From DASRDE01 sp035938175 (GTDB taxonomy: Bacteria; Vulcanimicrobiota; Vulcanimicrobiia; Vulcanimicrobiales; Vulcanimicrobiaceae): a DNA stretch of 64,000 bases. Shown here piece after piece: positions 60,439 through 64,000 of the stretch. The stretch is from NCBI GenBank assembly GCA_035938175.1, contig DASZHD010000019.1, positions 13,159 through 77,158 of the forward strand. The letters run 5' to 3'. The translations under genes were made by a program, and so were the position numbers. Numbering within the stretch: position 1 is the first letter of the stretch; each line of letters opens with the position of its first letter. A model generated the notes under the pieces. The model saw only the letters and a list, made by a program, of their open reading frames with translations, searched no databases and was not told the origin of the DNA.

Positions 60439-61443
60439 TCAGCGGTGCGCGTACTGACGTTTGTAGTACGTCAAGAATTCGCCGTTCTTGAGGGGACGCC
60501 ACCACGCTTCGTTCTGCCGGTACCATGCGATTGTCGAAGCGAGGCCTTCTTCGAACGCAACGCGCGGCATCCAGCCGAGCGAGCGCGCCTTGGTGCAGTC
60601 GATCGCATACCGGCGATCGTGCCCTTCGCGATCCGCGACGTGGCGCACGTGCGTCTCCATCGATCGTCCGCAGGCCGAAACGAGGCGCCGCGTGATGTCG
60701 ATGTTGTGCTGCGGGTTCCCGCCGCCGATGTTGTACACCTCACCGGGCGTGCCGTTCTCGAGTACGTGGAGAATGCCGCGCGCGTGGTCCTCGACGTGCA
60801 GCCAGTCTCGAATCTGCATGCCGTCGCCGTAGACGGGCACGGACTCGCCGTCGATCAAGTTCGTGATGAACAGCGGAATGAGTTTCTCGGGATACTGACG
60901 CGGGCCGTACGTGTTGGATCCGCGCGTAATCAAAACCGGCGTGCGATACGTATTCCAGTACGCCAGAACTTGTAGATCGCCGCCCGCTTTGCTCGCGCTG
61001 TACGGACTGCGCGGACGCAGAGGATCGGTTTCCAGCGACTCGCCGTGCGTAACGTCGCCGTACACTTCGTCGGTGGAAACTTGCAAAAAGCGCGCCACGC
61101 CGAAGCGGCGCACCGCCTCGAGCAAAACGTGGGTTCCCAAAACGTCCGTACGCAAAAATTGTTCCGGATCCAGAATCGATCGGTCGACGTGCGTCTCGGC
61201 GGCAAAATTGACGATCGCATCGACGCCGTCCGCAATGGCCCGTTCGACTGCCGATGCATCGCAGATGTCGCCGTGCACGAAGCTGTAGCGCGAATCGCCG
61301 GCGAGCTCCGCGCAATTTGCCGGGTTGCCGGCATACGTCATTGCGTCCAGATTAACGACGCTGACGCCGGGCCGCTCGCGAAGCACGGCGTGAATGAAGG
61401 TCGAGCCGATGAAGCCCAAGCCGCCGGTGACCAAAATGCGCAT
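60439..61443 (-). CDS. rfbB: dTDP-glucose 4,6-dehydratase
   Basis: RfbB/RmlB converts dTDP-glucose to dTDP-4-keto-6-deoxyglucose. The 334-residue SDR has GGLGFIG (residues 7-13), the AAETHVDRSI segment, STDEVYG with catalytic Asp and Glu (residues 123-129), the YxxxK pair Tyr 148/Lys 152, and RGSNTYGPRQYPEKLIP. It is the first gene of a six-gene minus-strand operon. The ATG at 61443 directly follows a FliA-like promoter, with no Shine-Dalgarno. Confidence 0.96.
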   Translation of the reverse strand: MRILVTGGLGFIGSTFIHAVLRERPGVSVVNLDAMTYAGNPANCAELAGDSRYSFVHGDICDASAVERAIADGVDAIVNFAAETHVDRSILDPEQFLRTDVLGTHVLLEAVRRFGVARFLQVSTDEVYGDVTHGESLETDPLRPRSPYSASKAGGDLQVLAYWNTYRTPVLITRGSNTYGPRQYPEKLIPLFITNLIDGESVPVYGDGMQIRDWLHVEDHARGILHVLENGTPGEVYNIGGGNPQHNIDITRRLVSACGRSMETHVRHVADREGHDRRYAIDCTKARSLGWMPRVAFEEGLASTIAWYRQNEAWWRPLKNGEFLTYYKRQYAHR

Positions 61444-61451
61444 CGAATTAA

Positions 61452-61479
61452 GTTTCGGCGCGGCTGCGGCGGCCCCTTA
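61452..61479 (-). promoter_or_regulatory. FliA-type promoter for rfbB operon, leaderless
   Basis: On the minus strand, TAAGGGGC (61479-61472) and GCCGAAAC (61459-61452) are separated by 12 nt. The rfbB ATG (61443) follows 8 nt later. The -10 resembles that of flaG (GCCGAAAT); spacing equals that of the fliS, GT2-TPR and sulfotransferase sites. Confidence 0.5.
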
Positions 61480-61492
61480 GAGCGCGTATTCT

Positions 61493-62179
61493 TTACGTTT
61501 TCTCTATAAGGAAGTAGACGCTGCCGCGATCTTCGGGCCGCTGATTGCCTTCGAGGACGTTGAAGTGTCCGTCGATGACGCGATAGCCCTCGGAGCGCAG
61601 CATGTTGATAAACGATTTGGCGCTATATCGGCTGCCGTGCTGCCAACCGGGCGCCGGCGTTTCGAAATAGGTTTCGCTGTCGTTGGCCATCGACACCACG
61701 GTTTGCACGATCAAGTATTTGCGCGCCATCTTCCACGATTTGCGCAGGATCTCGACCGGATTCGGCACGTGATAGAGGCCGCCCAGATTTGCTACGACGT
61801 CGTAGGCGTCGGCCTCGCCGAGCGTATTCACGTCGCGCTGCTGAAACTGCACGCCCTGTAGGCCGAGCCGGCGTGCGACTTCCAGCATGTTATCACTCCA
61901 GCCGTCGCGGTTGCTGTCGATTCCAACGGCCGGATTGGCGCCAAGCAGGCTGGCGAGCATCGTGAAGTAGCCGTCGGCGCAGAAGAGCTCCGCAAACGAG
62001 ACCGGCTGGTCGACCACGCTTCCGCGGCTCTTGCCGATGGCCAGCGCGATATAGCCGAGGAGAATCGGCTCCTTGACCCGCTGGTTCACGACGAAGTTCG
62101 GTATTTGACCGTTGGTGACCCCAAAGAGGCGGTAGTCGTGGTAGAGGGGGCCGAGGTCGTCCAGGACGTGGGGGTCCAT
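61493..62179 (-). CDS. SAM-dependent methyltransferase
   Basis: The 228-residue product has an SAM-binding region (FAELFCADGYFTMLASLLGA, GIDSNRDGWSDNMLEVARRL) and a following acidic motif (DAYDVVANLGGLYHVPNPVE) of a class I methyltransferase with similarity to tRNA/sugar methyltransferases (DUF1698-like). The ATG at 62179 was chosen because upstream in-frame sequence is repeat DNA. It lies beyond the rfbB promoter in the same orientation and is a separate transcription unit. Acceptor unknown. Confidence 0.72.
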   Translation of the reverse strand: MDPHVLDDLGPLYHDYRLFGVTNGQIPNFVVNQRVKEPILLGYIALAIGKSRGSVVDQPVSFAELFCADGYFTMLASLLGANPAVGIDSNRDGWSDNMLEVARRLGLQGVQFQQRDVNTLGEADAYDVVANLGGLYHVPNPVEILRKSWKMARKYLIVQTVVSMANDSETYFETPAPGWQHGSRYSAKSFINMLRSEGYRVIDGHFNVLEGNQRPEDRGSVYFLIEKT

Positions 62180-62244
62180 CGAGGGCGGTATTTGCGCCGC
62201 CCGGAGATTGTCATCCCTGCGAGTCACGGTGACGTATCGGCTTC

Positions 62245-62476
62245 TCATGATGAGGCGTTGGCTTGTCATGGTGAGGCATAGAACCACCCTCGTCATGGTG
62301 AGGTATCGAACCGCCCCTCGTCATGGTGAGGTATCGAACCACCCTGAGGAATCGAAGGGGAAGTCGCCCCAAGCCGCCTCGATGCCTCGGCGTGGTTCGA
62401 TACCTCACCATGACAAGCCAACGCCTCATCATGACAAGCCAACGCCTCGCCATGACAAGCGATGCTTCACCATGAC
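62245..62476. repeat. Intergenic palindromic repeat cluster, copy D
   Basis: The 428-bp gap before rpsB contains direct units (62264, 62292, 62320) of the GTCATGGTGAGG family. A 23-nt perfect inverted pair joins 62320-62342 and 62392-62414, and an outer 32-nt perfect inverted pair joins 62245-62276 and 62403-62434. The 3' end is a tandem of about three ATGACAAGCCAACGCCTC units. No gene is seen here; the rpsB promoter lies at the edge. Confidence 0.88.
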
Positions 62477-62501
62477 ACTGGTGGCCCCACCGTGGTATAC
62501 T
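62472..62501 (+). promoter_or_regulatory. Sigma-70 promoter of rpsB-tsf
   Basis: ATGACA (62472-62477) and TATACT (62496-62501) are spaced by 18 bp, with an extended TGG immediately before the -10. Transcription would start near 62508. The -35 hexamer is formed by the end of the last repeat unit. Confidence 0.75.
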
Positions 62502-62608
62502 CTGGCGGTTGTTCTCACTTCGCCCCGCACGGACGGGGGGCGGTTATGGCCTCAATAGCGACCGGTGCCAGGACGGCGGCCGGCCCGAAGGCCAGAAAGG
62601 TAACTGAC

Positions 62609-63403
62609 TTGTCAGTCATTTCAATGCGCGCCCTGCTCGAAGCGGGCGTCCACTTCGGTCACCAGACCCGCCGCTGGAACCCGAAGATGAAGCCGTACAT
62701 CTTCCAAGAGCGCAACGGCATCTACATCATCGATCTGGCGCTCACCGTTCAAAAGCTCCGCGAAACGTACGACGCCGTCCGCCAACTCTCGCGCGAAGGC
62801 AAAGTCGTGCTGTTCGTCGGCACGAAAAAACAAGCACAGGACGTCGTGAAAGAAGAAGCCGAACGCGCCGGCACGTTCTACGTGAATCAGCGCTGGCTCG
62901 GCGGCACCCTGACGAATTTCTCGACGATTCAAAAGCGTATCGCGCGCCTGCGCGAGCTCGAGAACATGAAGCAGCAAGGCGACTTCGACCGCCTTCCAAA
63001 GAAAGAAGTGGCCAAACTCGCCGACGAGATGGGCAAACTCGAGCGGTTTTTGGGCGGCATCAAAGACATGCACCGCTTGCCGGACGCCGTCTTTATCGTG
63101 GATCCGAAGAAAGAGCGCATTGCCGTCATGGAAGCGCGCAAACTCAAGATCCCGATCATCGCGGTAATCGATACGAATTGCGATCCGGACGAGATCGATT
63201 ATCCGATCCCCGGAAACGACGACGCGATTCGCGCCGTCAAGCTGATGGTGTCCAAGATTGCGGACGCGATCATCGAAGGGCGTACCGAAACCCAAAGCGC
63301 CGCCGATGCGGTGGACTACGCGCCCGAATCGGTCGACTACGAAGCGTACGCCCAACCCGAAGAAGAGGTCACGACGCTGGCCGAGGCCGAGGCCGGCGCC
63401 TAG
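62609..63403 (+). CDS. rpsB: 30S ribosomal protein S2
   Basis: S2 is a late-assembling protein of the small ribosomal subunit. The 264-residue product has VISMRALLEAGVHFGHQTRR, NGIYIIDLALTVQKLRETYD, LFVGTKKQAQDVVKEEAERA, NQRWLGGTLTNFSTIQKRIA and IPIIAVIDTNCDPDEIDYPI. TTG 62609 is preferred because it gives the family N-terminus (MSVISMRALL) with AGAAAGG 8 nt upstream; ATG 62546 is in frame but adds a non-conserved extension. It ends with an acidic tail (PEEEVTTLAEAEAGA). tsf follows 128 nt downstream. Confidence 0.95.
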   Translation: MSVISMRALLEAGVHFGHQTRRWNPKMKPYIFQERNGIYIIDLALTVQKLRETYDAVRQLSREGKVVLFVGTKKQAQDVVKEEAERAGTFYVNQRWLGGTLTNFSTIQKRIARLRELENMKQQGDFDRLPKKEVAKLADEMGKLERFLGGIKDMHRLPDAVFIVDPKKERIAVMEARKLKIPIIAVIDTNCDPDEIDYPIPGNDDAIRAVKLMVSKIADAIIEGRTETQSAADAVDYAPESVDYEAYAQPEEEVTTLAEAEAGA

Positions 63404-63438
63404 CAGCATCGGCAAGGCCGGCGCACCGCTATGGCAAA

Positions 63439-63460
63439 AGAGAGGCCGTCAGGCCTCTCT
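63439..63460 (+). terminator. Intercistronic hairpin between rpsB and tsf
   Basis: AGAGAGGCC (63439-63447) pairs perfectly with GGCCTCTCT (63452-63460) around GTCA. There is no U-tract, so it is more likely an attenuator or an mRNA-stabilising hairpin than a full terminator. E. coli also has an intercistronic attenuator between these two genes. Confidence 0.55.
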
Positions 63461-63531
63461 GCTTAGCCGGCACTCAATCATAAAAACCAACGCTACCTGC
63501 ACCGTTCGACGACAATCGCTGGAGAATTTAC

Positions 63532-64000
63532 GTGTCAACCGTGGCTCATCAACCCAAAGCCGATGAAATCAAGAAACTGCGCGAGGCGACGGACGCCCCG
63601 ATGATGGAGTGCAAAAAGGCACTCGTCGAGGCGAACGGCGACTTCGAAAAGGCCAAGTCCGTGCTTCAGGCGCGCGGCGCGGCGGCCGCGCAGAAGAAGG
63701 CCGAGCGGGTCGCAAACGAAGGCCTGGTGGCCAGTTACATTCACGCCGGAGGCAAGATCGGCGTGCTGGTCGAGGTCAACAGCGAAACCGATTTCGTTGC
63801 GCGCAATCCGAAATTCGCCGAACTCGCGCGCGACATCGCGATGCACGTCGCAGCCATGTCGCCCGTCTACGTCAGCCGCGAGAGCGTTCCGGCGCAGGTC
63901 GTAGACGAAGCGCGCGCCGATTTCAAAGCCGCACTGCCGCCCGAGAAACAAGCGCACGCAGAGAAGATCGTCGAAGGCAAATTGGACAAGTGGTTCGAGC
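63532..64000 (+). CDS. tsf: Translation elongation factor Ts (3' partial)
   Basis: EF-Ts exchanges GDP for GTP on EF-Tu. The frame runs off the end of the window after 156 codons. The N-terminus (ADEIKKLREATDAPMMECKK, ALVEANGDFEKAKSVLQARG) is the UBA-like domain, followed by the Ts core VLVEVNSETDFVARNPKFAE. Translation starts at GTG 63532 with GGAG 7 nt upstream. It belongs to the rpsB transcript. Confidence 0.96.
   Translation, partial: MSTVAHQPKADEIKKLREATDAPMMECKKALVEANGDFEKAKSVLQARGAAAAQKKAERVANEGLVASYIHAGGKIGVLVEVNSETDFVARNPKFAELARDIAMHVAAMSPVYVSRESVPAQVVDEARADFKAALPPEKQAHAEKIVEGKLDKWFE

Noticed and set aside
62180..62203. Sigma-28 promoter before the 61493-62179 methyltransferase
   Set aside because: GCAAATAC lies 8 nt before the start codon on the minus strand, but the -35 position reads GATG and the -10 matches only partly.
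62245..62476. CRISPR array
   Set aside because: Units occur in both orientations, spacing is irregular, and there are no unique spacers or cas genes. The arrangement fits palindromic intergenic repeats.
1..64000. Prophage, insertion sequences, tRNA or rRNA genes
   Set aside because: No integrase, transposase, phage structural gene, cloverleaf or rRNA segment was recognised on either strand by eye.

Overview
The window is 64 kb of GC-rich bacterial chromosome with tightly packed genes and many start/stop overlaps of the ATGA, GTGA and TTGA kind. The organism is flagellated and diderm: it encodes P-ring (FlgI) and L-ring (FlgH) proteins. No rRNA marker is present. The gene mix and the recurrent intergenic repeats would fit a poorly cultured lineage such as Eremiobacterota/Vulcanimicrobiota, but that is a low-confidence guess.

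Positions 1-24466 are housekeeping and accessory genes. They include a SpoIIE-type phosphatase, enoyl-CoA hydratase, PhoU, a class V aminotransferase, a CadC-like regulator with TPRs, a HAD phosphatase, and a molybdopterin set (moaD, moaE, moeB-rhodanese, moaA) interleaved with rfbC, an aldo/keto reductase and queG. An ECF sigma factor with an anti-sigma/TonB fusion, a cytochrome c lipoprotein, a photolyase and an MsbA-like ABC exporter follow.

Positions 24475-48658 are the flagellar region: flgB-flgC-fliE, a membrane glycosyltransferase (GT39), then flgF-flgG-flgA-flgH-flgI-flgJ-flgN-flgK-flgL-fliW-csrA-fliC. Three large glycosyltransferase genes come next, then flaG-fliD-fliS and a small chaperone-like gene.

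Positions 48655-61443 hold an ExeA-like ATPase with a proline-rich partner (minus strand), a sulfotransferase-glycosyltransferase fusion with cysD-cysNC (plus strand), and a convergent minus-strand operon for an activated dTDP-amino sugar (rfbB, rfbA, a WecE/VioA-like aminotransferase, two methyltransferases, a WbqC-like protein). A further methyltransferase, a block of repeats, and rpsB-tsf close the window.

The main result is a set of seven FliA (sigma-28)-like promoters of the form TAAN-N15/16-GCCGAWNN. They precede flgF, fliC, flaG and fliS, and also the first genes of three glycan operons: the GT2-TPR gene, the sulfotransferase fusion and rfbB. In these three the predicted transcript begins at the start codon. 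The sequence therefore suggests a late-flagellar regulon that couples flagellin production to synthesis of a flagellar glycan that is probably sulfated and built on an amino sugar. fliW-csrA-fliC adjacency, with a CsrA-type hairpin in the fliC leader, adds post-transcriptional control, and the flgF leader carries an unexplained three-hairpin structure.
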